From: Oscillospiraceae bacterium
Lineage (GTDB): Bacteria; Bacillota; Clostridia; Oscillospirales; Oscillospiraceae
DNA: 64,000 bases
Direction of reading: 5' to 3'
Assembly: GCA_017861365.1 (NCBI GenBank)
Contig: JAGFXR010000002.1
Coordinates: 1-64,000, forward strand
Below are positions 1 through 7,204 of this stretch, piece after piece. The notes beneath the pieces were generated by a model. It was not told the DNA's origin, ran no database searches, and worked only from the letters and a program-made list of their open reading frames with translations. Made by a program: the position numbers and the translations under genes. How positions within the stretch are numbered: the stretch's first letter is position 1; the number at the start of each line of letters is the position of its first letter.

Positions 1-1
1 G

Positions 2-1117
2 CTAAGTCTCTTCATCGCGTCCTGTCTGATAGCTGGTGCGCTGACAGGCTGCGGCAGCTCGGGCACTTCTGCATCGGGCAGCTCCGACAGCGGCTCCGGC
101 GGCGGGACAAGTCTGACCGAAGTGAAATGGGTTTCCCCTGCGGCGCTGGCATCTCTGGATTTCTGCTGGATCTATGTGGCGGATGCGCTGGGATACTTGG
201 AGGATGAAGGTATTAAGCTGAGCATCATTGAGTGTACCGACGGCAGCGATGCCAAATATCTGGCGGCTGGAAGTGCTGATTTCGGCGGATTTTCCCCCGC
301 TGTGGGTCTTTCTGCCGTGGATGCCGGCGCAAGCAATATTACCGCGGTTTGTAATGTTGTGGTGGACAATATTTTCGGCCTGGCTTATCAGAAAAACAGC
401 GGAATTTCCGACTGGTCAGATTTAGAAGGAAAAAATATTGCCATTCTTGCGGAGTCGTTCCCAACCCTGTTCAATCCCATCTTATCCGCGGCAGGCGTGG
501 ATACAAGTACGGTGAATTATGTGGTCTACGGCTCTGCCGAATATGAGGCTTTAGACGGCGGTCAGGCAGACGCCATGGGTACATGGACGTCCGAATATTA
601 TAAATGTCTTGGCATGGGCTATGATTGGGGTTATTTGGACGGCAACGACGTGCTGCCCCAGATCGCGAATTCCCTGTGGGTCAATAATGATTACGCTTCA
701 AAAAATTCCGAAACGGTAAAGGGCTTTGTCAGAGCGGTAACCAAGGCGATCTATTTCTGTTACCTGAATCCTGAAGCGGCAGCCGACATCACATTGAACC
801 GTTATCCTGAAATCGAAATTACCTGGGATGGCGCGGTGGGCGCAGTCAAGGGTAACGTCTATGGTATGTTGGGTACGACGGAGGAGGAGCAGAAGGCCCG
901 CGTTGACGCGCACGAAATCGGTGTATATGACATGGACGGCGTCAGTCAAACCATATCCAACCTGTATCAGGGCGGTGCAATTTCCCAGGAGCTGGATGCC
1001 TCCGACTACTATACCAATGACTATGTGGACACCTCATGGGATTATGCTGCGGTTCAGGCTGATTCCGATGCATATCAATTCAGCTCTGCGGTGTATCAAG
1101 ACGCAAACGGTTCGTGA
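2..1117 (+). CDS. NitT/TauT-type ABC transporter substrate-binding lipoprotein (5' end missing)
   Basis: The reading frame is open from the first bases of the window, so the start codon lies upstream. The visible N-terminus is the end of a signal peptide with a lipobox (LTGC) followed by a Ser/Gly-rich linker, typical of a lipid-anchored binding protein. The mature part has the NMT1/SsuA-like fold signature: a YVADALGYLEDEGI segment near the start, then AGSADFGG and a DLEGKNIAI segment. This family binds small organic anions such as sulfonates, nitrate or pyrimidines for ABC import. The permease and ATPase must lie to the left of the window. A GTG in the frame at 122 is internal, not the start. 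The ligand cannot be told from sequence. Family call is firm; the link to the downstream cluster is only proximity. Confidence 0.85.
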   Translation, partial: LSLFIASCLIAGALTGCGSSGTSASGSSDSGSGGGTSLTEVKWVSPAALASLDFCWIYVADALGYLEDEGIKLSIIECTDGSDAKYLAAGSADFGGFSPAVGLSAVDAGASNITAVCNVVVDNIFGLAYQKNSGISDWSDLEGKNIAILAESFPTLFNPILSAAGVDTSTVNYVVYGSAEYEALDGGQADAMGTWTSEYYKCLGMGYDWGYLDGNDVLPQIANSLWVNNDYASKNSETVKGFVRAVTKAIYFCYLNPEAAADITLNRYPEIEITWDGAVGAVKGNVYGMLGTTEEEQKARVDAHEIGVYDMDGVSQTISNLYQGGAISQELDASDYYTNDYVDTSWDYAAVQADSDAYQFSSAVYQDANGS

Positions 1118-1231
1118 GGGCTTACATATATCAAACGGGGAACCCTTGATCTCTGTTTGAAAAATCGGCATTCGGAAACGGTTTGAGGTATCATCAGCGA
1201 GCGCAAGCTGAATTCAATTACCGTAAAAAAC

Positions 1232-1269
1232 AAAACCGATGCGGCTGCGTGTGCAGCTGCATCGGTTTG
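1232..1269 (-). terminator. Rho-independent terminator of the SnoaL-like gene
   Basis: A 16-17 bp stem (1232-1248 with 1253-1269, one mismatch) closes a 4-base loop. Read on the minus strand it is followed by TGTTTTTTACGG, so it ends transcription of the minus-strand gene at 1338-1844. The plus side has no T run, but the hairpin sits between convergent genes. Confidence 0.8.
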
Positions 1270-1337
1270 TCGGTCAGGACTGTCGAAAGGCAAGTCCTGA
1301 TTGGTTCGCCATCTGAAATTAGAGCGGGTGGTCTCTT

Positions 1338-1844
1338 TTACCAAAGCCCCTGCGGAGGACCGGAGCCGGGCAGCCCCAGCCGTTCTGTCCAGCTCATGAG
1401 GCTGATTTTCCATTCGCCGTTTTCCCGGATATATTCATTTTCATAAAAACCCTGCACCCAAAAGAGTGCCTGTCCGGTACGCGGGTACATATAATTCATA
1501 TACAGCAGCCATTTCCCATGAGCGGTATCACCGTTGAGAGTAATCTCAGGGTGTACCAGGATATCACCCTCTTTACCGGCGTGGGTTTTGGAAAGTTCAT
1601 TTTTAAACCAGCCGCGTATGGTTTCCCTGCCGACAACTGGGTCATGAAGATAGACGTCTACCTTTCCATGCTCCGAGAAGCAGTCCGCGCATGTATCCCA
1701 CTGAGTACATACGAGAGCATTGATATAACGCCGCTGCAGCTCGTGTATGCTCTGGATATCTTCGACGTTCCTGAGTCTCGCCGAGAGTTCGTTGATTTGT
1801 TTCTCGGATTCAATTAGTCTTTTTTCGAGCGCTTCCAAGCTCAT
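1338..1844 (-). CDS. SnoaL-like / NTF2-fold family protein
   Basis: About 168 residues. The reading frame is longer upstream, but the ATG at 1844 follows a good ribosome site (GGAAAGGAGC), giving an N-terminus MSLEALEKRL. Residues 1-30 form a short coiled coil (EKRLIESEKQINELSARL). The rest matches the SnoaL_4/NTF2-like fold: ELQRRYINAL helix, WDTCADCFSEHGKVDV, a WFKNEL segment and a terminal GEWKISLMSWTER strand. Members include dehydratases, isomerases and small ligand-binding proteins, so the reaction is not predictable. It is a single gene with its own promoter (1941-1969) and terminator, transcribed away from the GntR gene. Confidence 0.75.
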   Translation of the reverse strand: MSLEALEKRLIESEKQINELSARLRNVEDIQSIHELQRRYINALVCTQWDTCADCFSEHGKVDVYLHDPVVGRETIRGWFKNELSKTHAGKEGDILVHPEITLNGDTAHGKWLLYMNYMYPRTGQALFWVQGFYENEYIRENGEWKISLMSWTERLGLPGSGPPQGLW

Positions 1845-1940
1845 TTGATTGATGCTCCTTTCCTGACCTGATTCATGAATATGCGCTGAAACCTCGGCAC
1901 CCAACGGCGGCGCCATGGTTTCGTTGTCCAACTGATATTC

Positions 1941-1969
1941 ATTATAACATTGGTTTTGGTGATTGTCAC
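1941..1969 (-). promoter_or_regulatory. Sigma-A promoter with palindromic operator for the SnoaL-like gene
   Basis: On the minus strand a -35 box GTGACA (1964-1969) and -10 box TATAAT (1941-1946) are 17 bp apart. A perfect palindrome TGGTGA-TTG-TCACCA (1957-1971) overlaps the -35 box, which fits a repressor site. The rest of the 474-bp divergent gap (1845-2318) holds the GntR promoter; I see no further gene in it. Confidence 0.6.
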
Positions 1970-2173
1970 CAGTCAATTATAAGATGATATACTGTGTATT
2001 TATTTCAAAAAAATACAGGAAGGAGAAAAACCATTCAAATTATGTGTTGGCGCAATGCCGTGTCCCGGCAGCTGTGCCGCACCGTCAACCGGAGGTGATT
2101 TGTCGAAATCTTGGTTCCAAATATTGAAAAAAGCCTTCGCGTTTCTCCATATCTGTAAATGACATGATTGGGA

Positions 2174-2202
2174 TTGACACAGGTGTGGTATGATGATACT
2201 AT
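2174..2202 (+). promoter_or_regulatory. Sigma-A promoter of the GntR gene
   Basis: TTGACA at 2174-2179, a 17-bp spacer, TACTAT at 2197-2202. Bases 2198-2209 match the 12-bp operator found at 3194 and 12475 in 9 of 12 positions, a possible but weak sign of self-regulation. Confidence 0.55.
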
Positions 2203-2318
2203 TCAACGAGATGTATCTGACATCACATGAAACAGAAAACGTCATACCACTGCTTGACGAGGAATAGAGCGGCCCACTGTCCGGCGTATGACTGGAGGAA
2301 AGAGGTAGGATTGCCATA

Positions 2319-3008
2319 ATGCAAGAAAAACTCAAGTTATCAGATAAGGTTGTAATGCAGCTTCAGGATATGATTTCAGTTCAGAAAACGTATACTCCCG
2401 GGGATAAGCTGCCCAATGAAAAGGAATTGGCGGTTGAACTTGGCGTAAGCCGCACGACGGTGCGGGAAGCGATTCAATATCTGGTAACACAGAACGTATT
2501 GGAAATCAGGCGGGGTAAGGGAACCTTTGTGTCGGAAACTTCGGCTGTCAGCAATGAATTTGGCTTTGATGCATTGAAGTATATGCACTTGAAGCTCCGG
2601 GATTTATATGAGCTGCGCCTGATGCTGGAGCCGCAAATGGCTTATTACGCCGCGCTGAGAGCGGCTGACAGCGAAATTCAGGAGATTCTTCAAATTGGCA
2701 ATAATATTGAGCAAGGAATGGAATCAAAGGAAGAGGACGCGGAGGGCAATGAAATTTTTCACAATTCCATTGCGAAAGCAACCCACAATGAATTTGGAAT
2801 CAAAGTAATGGAACTGATTAATAGCGCTCTGGTCACTGCGTTTGAGGACAGCGATATCAAGCAGAAATTATTTGACGATACCATTATGGACCATAAAATG
2901 ATCATGAACTATCTTCAGCTGAGGGACGCGGAGGGTGTGAAGCATGCGATGTATTTACATATCAAGCACTCCATGAAGGATTACGGCTTGATCAAGCATG
3001 AAGAATGA
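2319..3008 (+). CDS. GntR family transcriptional regulator, FadR/FCD subfamily
   Basis: 229 residues. Residues about 8-72 are a GntR winged helix (LPNEKELAVELGVSRTTVREAIQYL...IRRGKGTFV split by one strand), and about 85-220 an all-helical FCD ligand-binding domain (LRDLYELRLMLEPQMAYYAA; late helices with FHNSIAKATHN and HKMIMNYLQLRDAEGVKHAM, holding the usual metal-binding histidines). FCD regulators usually repress catabolic operons and release DNA on binding an organic acid or amino acid. It lies just upstream of the aminotransferase/GRE operon. The twin operator at 3194-3224 and 12456-12486 is the natural candidate for its binding site (inference). Ribosome site GGAGGAAAGAGG lies before the ATG. 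Confidence 0.9.
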   Translation: MQEKLKLSDKVVMQLQDMISVQKTYTPGDKLPNEKELAVELGVSRTTVREAIQYLVTQNVLEIRRGKGTFVSETSAVSNEFGFDALKYMHLKLRDLYELRLMLEPQMAYYAALRAADSEIQEILQIGNNIEQGMESKEEDAEGNEIFHNSIAKATHNEFGIKVMELINSALVTAFEDSDIKQKLFDDTIMDHKMIMNYLQLRDAEGVKHAMYLHIKHSMKDYGLIKHEE

Positions 3009-3015
3009 GAGATAT

Positions 3016-3064
3016 AAAAGCACTGCGGTTTCACTGATCATCAGGAAATCGGAGTGCTTTTTTT
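3016..3064 (+). terminator. Terminator of the GntR gene
   Basis: Imperfect hairpin: AAAGCACTGCGGTTTC pairs with GAAATCGGAGTGCTTT, followed by a run of T. It separates the regulator from the structural genes. Confidence 0.7.
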
Positions 3065-3161
3065 ATGATCAGTGCATCCCTTTGGGGGTTATTGCTGTCA
3101 AAATCAATGCGCACGGAGCGGTTCTTGATGAAAAAGACGGGATGAAATCAGAAAAAAATAC

Positions 3162-3190
3162 TTTACAAACGGGGCAAAATCATTTATCAT
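3162..3190 (+). promoter_or_regulatory. Sigma-A promoter of unit A (aminotransferase/GRE operon)
   Basis: TTTACA at 3162-3167 and TATCAT at 3185-3190 with a 17-bp spacer. The 318-bp gap 3009-3327 holds the GntR terminator, this promoter, the operator pair and a leader hairpin; no gene is evident there. Confidence 0.65.
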
Positions 3191-3193
3191 AAG

Positions 3194-3224
3194 ATTATAC
3201 AACGTAAAAGACATTATACAACGT
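3194..3224 (+). promoter_or_regulatory. Twin operator, two 12-bp direct repeats
   Basis: ATTATACAACGT occurs at 3194-3205 and again, identical, at 3213-3224, so the copies are 19 bp apart start to start. They begin 3 bp after the -10 box, a repressor position. The same pair with the same spacing follows the unit B promoter at 12456-12486. Confidence 0.7.
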
Positions 3225-3229
3225 TTGGA

Positions 3230-3260
3230 GCAAAGTCGCGCAAAACGACTTTGCTTTGTT
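3230..3260 (+). promoter_or_regulatory. Leader hairpin of unit A
   Basis: GCAAAGTCG (3230-3238) pairs perfectly with CGACTTTGC (3246-3254), followed by TTTGTTCATTTT. It looks like a weak intrinsic terminator or attenuator between promoter and first gene. A similar element stands at the same place in unit B (12505-12540). Confidence 0.5.
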
Positions 3261-3327
3261 CATTTTAGGGGAGAGATTCCTCTTCTGTAAAATGAAACAG
3301 GAAATTTGATGTGTGAGGAGAGAGAGT

Positions 3328-4509
3328 ATGAAGGAGCTTTCGAAAACGATATCCGCGATTCAGGGATCCTCCATCCGGAAAATGTTTAACATGGCGCAGC
3401 AGATGGATGACCTGGTCAGCTTTGCGCTGGGGGAACCCGGATATACCGCGGCGGCCCATATTTCCGCGGCGGCGATTCAGGCCATTCAGGAGGGAAACAC
3501 TCATTACACCGTGAATGCGGGCATCCTCCCCCTGAGAGAGGCGCTGTCTCAAAAAATGGAGCTCAAGAAGCGGGTGAACTATGATCCGGAAACCGAGATT
3601 ATGGTGACCTCGGGCGGAGTGGAAGCGCTATATCTGTCCATGAAGGTAATGCTCGATCCCGGCGATGAGGTGCTTCTGGGTGCTCCGTATTTCCCGAATT
3701 ATCTCGGACAGATTCAGATGTGCGGCGCGGTGCCCCGTATTGTTCCGCTGTTAGAGGAAGATGGGTTCCAGTATAATGTCCGGCGGCTGCGTGAGTCCAT
3801 CACGGAGCGAACCAAGCTGCTGCTGCTCAACTCACCGTCAAATCCCACTGGAAGCGTCACCGGCGAGGCGATCCTGAAAGAAATCGCGCAGCTTTGTATC
3901 GAACAGGATTTATACGTCATCACCGATGAGGTATATCAGGATTTTATTTACGGAGATACCAAATATTACTCCATTGCCAGTTATCCCGGGATGAAGGAGC
4001 GAACCGTCATCGTAGACAGCTTCTCCAAGACTTACGCCATGACCGGTTGGAGGTGCGGTATCGTCCTTGGCCCTCAGGCACTGGTGAGCCAGATGGTGAA
4101 AATACAGGAAAACGTGGTATCCTGCGTCAACACGCCGACCCAGTATGGGGCACTTGCCGCGCTGGAGGGGTCGGACGAGACCATCCGGGCCATGACGGAG
4201 CAATATGATTGCAACAGACAGCTGGTGACACAGGAGATTAACAGCATGCCGGGGCTGAGCTGCGTTGCGCCTCAGGGGGCATTCTACGCCTTTATCAATG
4301 TCAAGCAGACAGGTTTGACCTCGGAGGAGTTTGCCATTCGTCTGCTGAAGGAAGGCAGGGTCGTGGTGGTTCCAGGCTCCGGTTTCGGCGAGGCGGGCGA
4401 GGGATACATCAGAATATCCTATGTGTCCTCCAAGGAGGATACCGTTAAGGGACTTGAGAGAATCAGGGCATTTATGAAGCAGTTGATGGAAGAAAAGCAT
4501 AGGGGATGA
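3328..4509 (+). CDS. PLP-dependent aminotransferase, class I fold type I
   Basis: 393 residues from ATG 3328, preceded by GAGGAGAGAGAG; a GTG at 3313 would add five residues but overlaps that site. The protein has the AspC/PatA-like layout: N-terminal segment LVSFALGEPGY, YTVNAGILPLREAL, LNSPSNPTGSV, and the PLP lysine K234 in DSFSKTYAMTGWR. Such enzymes move an amino group between an amino acid and a 2-oxo acid in the cytoplasm. As first gene of unit A it probably opens the pathway by making the 2-oxo acid that the D-2-hydroxyacid dehydrogenase at 11415 could reduce (inference). Substrate preference cannot be read from sequence. It abuts the next gene. Confidence 0.9.
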   Translation: MKELSKTISAIQGSSIRKMFNMAQQMDDLVSFALGEPGYTAAAHISAAAIQAIQEGNTHYTVNAGILPLREALSQKMELKKRVNYDPETEIMVTSGGVEALYLSMKVMLDPGDEVLLGAPYFPNYLGQIQMCGAVPRIVPLLEEDGFQYNVRRLRESITERTKLLLLNSPSNPTGSVTGEAILKEIAQLCIEQDLYVITDEVYQDFIYGDTKYYSIASYPGMKERTVIVDSFSKTYAMTGWRCGIVLGPQALVSQMVKIQENVVSCVNTPTQYGALAALEGSDETIRAMTEQYDCNRQLVTQEINSMPGLSCVAPQGAFYAFINVKQTGLTSEEFAIRLLKEGRVVVVPGSGFGEAGEGYIRISYVSSKEDTVKGLERIRAFMKQLMEEKHRG

Positions 4510-4514
4510 GAATA

Positions 4515-5705
4515 ATGAGCAAGGTATCGATTGTGAAAACGGATTGCTATGACGAGGCAATTATTGCGGCGGACGTCAGAAAAGCGGTGGAGCTGATCGG
4601 CGGTATGGCGTCGGTTGTAAAGCCAGGGGATAAGGTTCTGGTAAAGCCCAATTTTGCCGCGGTGCCGCTGGATCGGCTGTCTGGGGCGATTACACGGTGG
4701 GAGGTCTGCAAAGCGGTCATGGATCTGGTGAGGGAGGTCGGCGGCGAACCCTTCATTGCCGAATCCAGCGCGGCGGGCGTTGATACGGAAAAGGTGATTG
4801 AGGCCTGCGGATACGATCAGCTGAGAGAACAGGGCTACGAAGTGATTGATCTGAAGCGGGCGGAAAAGACCGTCATTCCGGTGAAAAACGGCCTTTTGCT
4901 CAAGGAACTGAATACGTGGAAGCCAGTGGTGGAAGCTGATGTGATCATCAGCGTTCCTGTGATGAAAACCCATGATCAGACGGAAGTGACCCTGGGGATG
5001 AAAAACATCAAGGGTCTTATCGGCGACACCCAGAAAAAATGGTTTCATACTGCCGGTGTCCAGGAGGGGGTTGTGGATCTGAACGCTACCCTGAAGCCGA
5101 AGCTGACGGTGATGGACGGCACCATTGCCCAGGAGGGGTACGGCCCTCTGTTCGGAGACCGGGTGGAGATGGGCGTGATCCTGGCGTCCACCGACGTTGT
5201 GGCTTGCGATGCCGTGGGCGGAAAGCTTATGGGCTACGAGCCGGAAGAAGTGGGCATTACAAGAATCGCAGGCAAGATCGCTAAGATCGGCGAACTGGAT
5301 ATCAGCAAGATTGAGATTGCGGGAAACACGATTGAGGAAACGGCCAGAGTCTTCAAACGCTCCAGCCAGGTCGAAATCCCCGGACTTCCGGATTTTAAGC
5401 TGATTTTGACCGAGGGCGCGTGCACCGGCTGCCGGAATACGGTCATCAGCGCCATTATGGATATGAAAAACGATGGCATTGAGCACACGCTGGCAGGGAA
5501 AACGATTCTTGTGGGGCCTTTTGACCAATTCCCTGAGGATGTGGACCCCAAGGATATCGTGCTCATAGGAAAATGCACCATGAAATTCCGCGACAGGGCA
5601 ACCTTTGTGCCAGGCTGTCCGCCCAACAATATCTTCGTGGAACGAGGCATCTCCGGCATTGAGGATGTGAAGAGGCGGTATTCCACAGAGGGCGATGTGG
5701 ATTAA
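4515..5705 (+). CDS. DUF362 domain iron-sulfur protein
   Basis: 396 residues from ATG 4515 (AGGGGATGAG upstream); an in-frame ATG at 4506 overlaps the previous stop and has no better site. The DUF362 hallmarks are VLVKPNFA near residue 40 and the central ISVPVMKTHDQTEVTLGMKN block. A short C-terminal region has CTGCRNTV and further cysteines (CTMKF, PGCPPNN) that could hold a cluster, though it is not a standard ferredoxin. DUF362 proteins are poorly characterised; many occur beside radical or reductive enzymes and some carry ferredoxin domains. Its position between an aminotransferase and a glycyl radical enzyme suggests a redox or substrate-activating role in the pathway (inference). Confidence 0.8.
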   Translation: MSKVSIVKTDCYDEAIIAADVRKAVELIGGMASVVKPGDKVLVKPNFAAVPLDRLSGAITRWEVCKAVMDLVREVGGEPFIAESSAAGVDTEKVIEACGYDQLREQGYEVIDLKRAEKTVIPVKNGLLLKELNTWKPVVEADVIISVPVMKTHDQTEVTLGMKNIKGLIGDTQKKWFHTAGVQEGVVDLNATLKPKLTVMDGTIAQEGYGPLFGDRVEMGVILASTDVVACDAVGGKLMGYEPEEVGITRIAGKIAKIGELDISKIEIAGNTIEETARVFKRSSQVEIPGLPDFKLILTEGACTGCRNTVISAIMDMKNDGIEHTLAGKTILVGPFDQFPEDVDPKDIVLIGKCTMKFRDRATFVPGCPPNNIFVERGISGIEDVKRRYSTEGDVD

Positions 5706-5730
5706 TGAAAGTTTGTAGGGAGGCAGCGAT

Positions 5731-6456
5731 ATGAAAGGATTGGAAGCGTTTGCGGCAAGCTTTCCCAAGCTCATCAGCGTTTTACCGTCGACTTTTCTTC
5801 TTTTTCTCTGTACGGTATGCATTGGTATCACACTGGGGCTGGTGTTTGCGGTAGTCCGTTTGAGCCGGCACAAGATTTTAAATGCGGTTCTGAGAGTATT
5901 TATCTCCTTTGAACGGGGCACGCCGCTGATCATTCAGATTTTGATTATTTATTTCGGACTGAGAGCCCTTTTTGTCCAGGGGTTTGGCGTACAGGGCGCG
6001 GTCAGATGGAGCCCGGCCATTTTTGCACTGATCGCATACTCTCTGAATCTTGCCTCTTTCCTGAGTGAGACGTTTCGTGGGGCTTACCTGTCCATTGACA
6101 GAGGGCAGATTGAGGCAGCCCAGAGCATTGGAATGGATCGCCAGCTCATCTTCCGAAGGGTGATTCTGCCGCAGGGAGCGCGTATCGCGCTGCCGGGCAT
6201 GGGAAATCTGCTGCTGGATGAGTTTAAGGCGCTGTCCCTGGCATTTTCCATTGGCCTGGTGGAAATTATGGGGCGGGGACAGGGGCTGGCCAATGCGTCC
6301 AGGGGTGTGGGCGCTGTGGGCATTTATGCCGCGGTCGCACTGGTTTTTTGGATCGTATGCTTTTTACTGGACAAGCTGTTTGTCTGGATTGAATGGTATC
6401 TCAGCAAGGATCTCAGGGTGCTTGGAACTTCCGGCGGCAAGACCGCCGGAAAGTAA
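5731..6456 (+). CDS. Polar amino acid ABC transporter permease (HisM/GlnP family)
   Basis: 241 residues, ATG with GGGAGG upstream. About five membrane helices, with the conserved permease loop EAAQSIGMDRQLIFRRVILPQGARIALPG (split: EAAQSIGM then ILPQ) that docks to the ATPase. The N-terminus (LPSTFLLFLCTVCIGITLGL) and FERGTPLIIQILIIYFGL are typical of His/Glu/polar amino acid permeases. It forms a heterodimer with the next gene. The matching ATPase and binding protein are in unit B (12599, 13394), under the same operator. Confidence 0.9.
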   Translation: MKGLEAFAASFPKLISVLPSTFLLFLCTVCIGITLGLVFAVVRLSRHKILNAVLRVFISFERGTPLIIQILIIYFGLRALFVQGFGVQGAVRWSPAIFALIAYSLNLASFLSETFRGAYLSIDRGQIEAAQSIGMDRQLIFRRVILPQGARIALPGMGNLLLDEFKALSLAFSIGLVEIMGRGQGLANASRGVGAVGIYAAVALVFWIVCFLLDKLFVWIEWYLSKDLRVLGTSGGKTAGK

Positions 6457-6468
6457 GGAGGGACAGCT

Positions 6469-7188
6469 ATGATTTTTGATGTGGAATTTGCGGTTGAGAG
6501 TATTCCGGGCATCTTATCCGCGCTGCCCGTGACCTTGTATCTGGCTTTGATCGGCCTGGTTTGCAGTGTGTTCATCGGCCTGTTTGTCGCGTTGGCCCGG
6601 ATGTACCGGATTCCGGTGCTCAGTAAGCTGGCTTCCGGCTATCTGCTGGTCATCCGCGGCGTGCCGCTGATGGTTCAGCTGTATTTTGTGTTCGTCGCGC
6701 TGCCCATTTGGCTGCAGGATATTGTCGATCAGCTGGGATGGGATATGATCGTCGATCTTTCCCCCATTGTGGTGGCCTCTGTTGCGCTGGTATTGAATTA
6801 TGGGGCGTATATGTCCGAGGTGATCCGGTCCGCCCTGCTGTCGGTGGATTACGGGCAGCTGGAGGCGGCGCATTCCATCGGAATGTCCACGCCCATGGCC
6901 ATGGTCCGAATTATTATTCCCCAGGCGGTGGTGGTGGCGCTGCCCAATCTGGGAAACACCATTATCGGCATGGTCAAGGATACCTCCCTTGCCTACATGG
7001 TCATGGTGGTGGACATCATGGGTGCGGCAAAGAAAATAGCGGGCAGCGGCTTGAATTATCTGGAGACCTATGCCGTGGCGGCCTTGATTTACTGGGCCTT
7101 AAACATCATCCTGGAAAAAGTGTTTTCAATTTTGGAGAAAAAGGCAAATCACTTTAACGTGAAAACAGTGCCGTCCGCAAAGGCATAA
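6469..7188 (+). CDS. Polar amino acid ABC transporter permease (HisQ/GlnP family)
   Basis: 239 residues, start after AAGGAGGG, 12 bp from the previous gene. It has the same fold as its neighbour: LPVTLYLALIGLVCSVFIGL helix, VIRGVPLMVQLYFVF, and the EAA-type loop EAAHSIGMSTPMAMVRIIIPQ. Two different permeases side by side are usual for this transporter class. The import substrate is most likely the amino acid consumed by the cluster (inference from context). Confidence 0.9.
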   Translation: MIFDVEFAVESIPGILSALPVTLYLALIGLVCSVFIGLFVALARMYRIPVLSKLASGYLLVIRGVPLMVQLYFVFVALPIWLQDIVDQLGWDMIVDLSPIVVASVALVLNYGAYMSEVIRSALLSVDYGQLEAAHSIGMSTPMAMVRIIIPQAVVVALPNLGNTIIGMVKDTSLAYMVMVVDIMGAAKKIAGSGLNYLETYAVAALIYWALNIILEKVFSILEKKANHFNVKTVPSAKA

Positions 7189-7204
7189 GAAAGAGGAATG
7201 TCAT

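Noticed and set aside
2998-3192. Small open frame after the GntR gene
   Set aside because: It overlaps the GntR terminator and the unit A promoter, has no ribosome site and no similarity to a known protein.
4419-5933. 504-codon open frame on the minus strand opposite the DUF362 gene
   Set aside because: It mirrors real genes, has no ribosome site and an amino acid mix typical of an antisense frame. The same holds for long minus frames at 19543-21138, 25981-27189 and 57386-58567.
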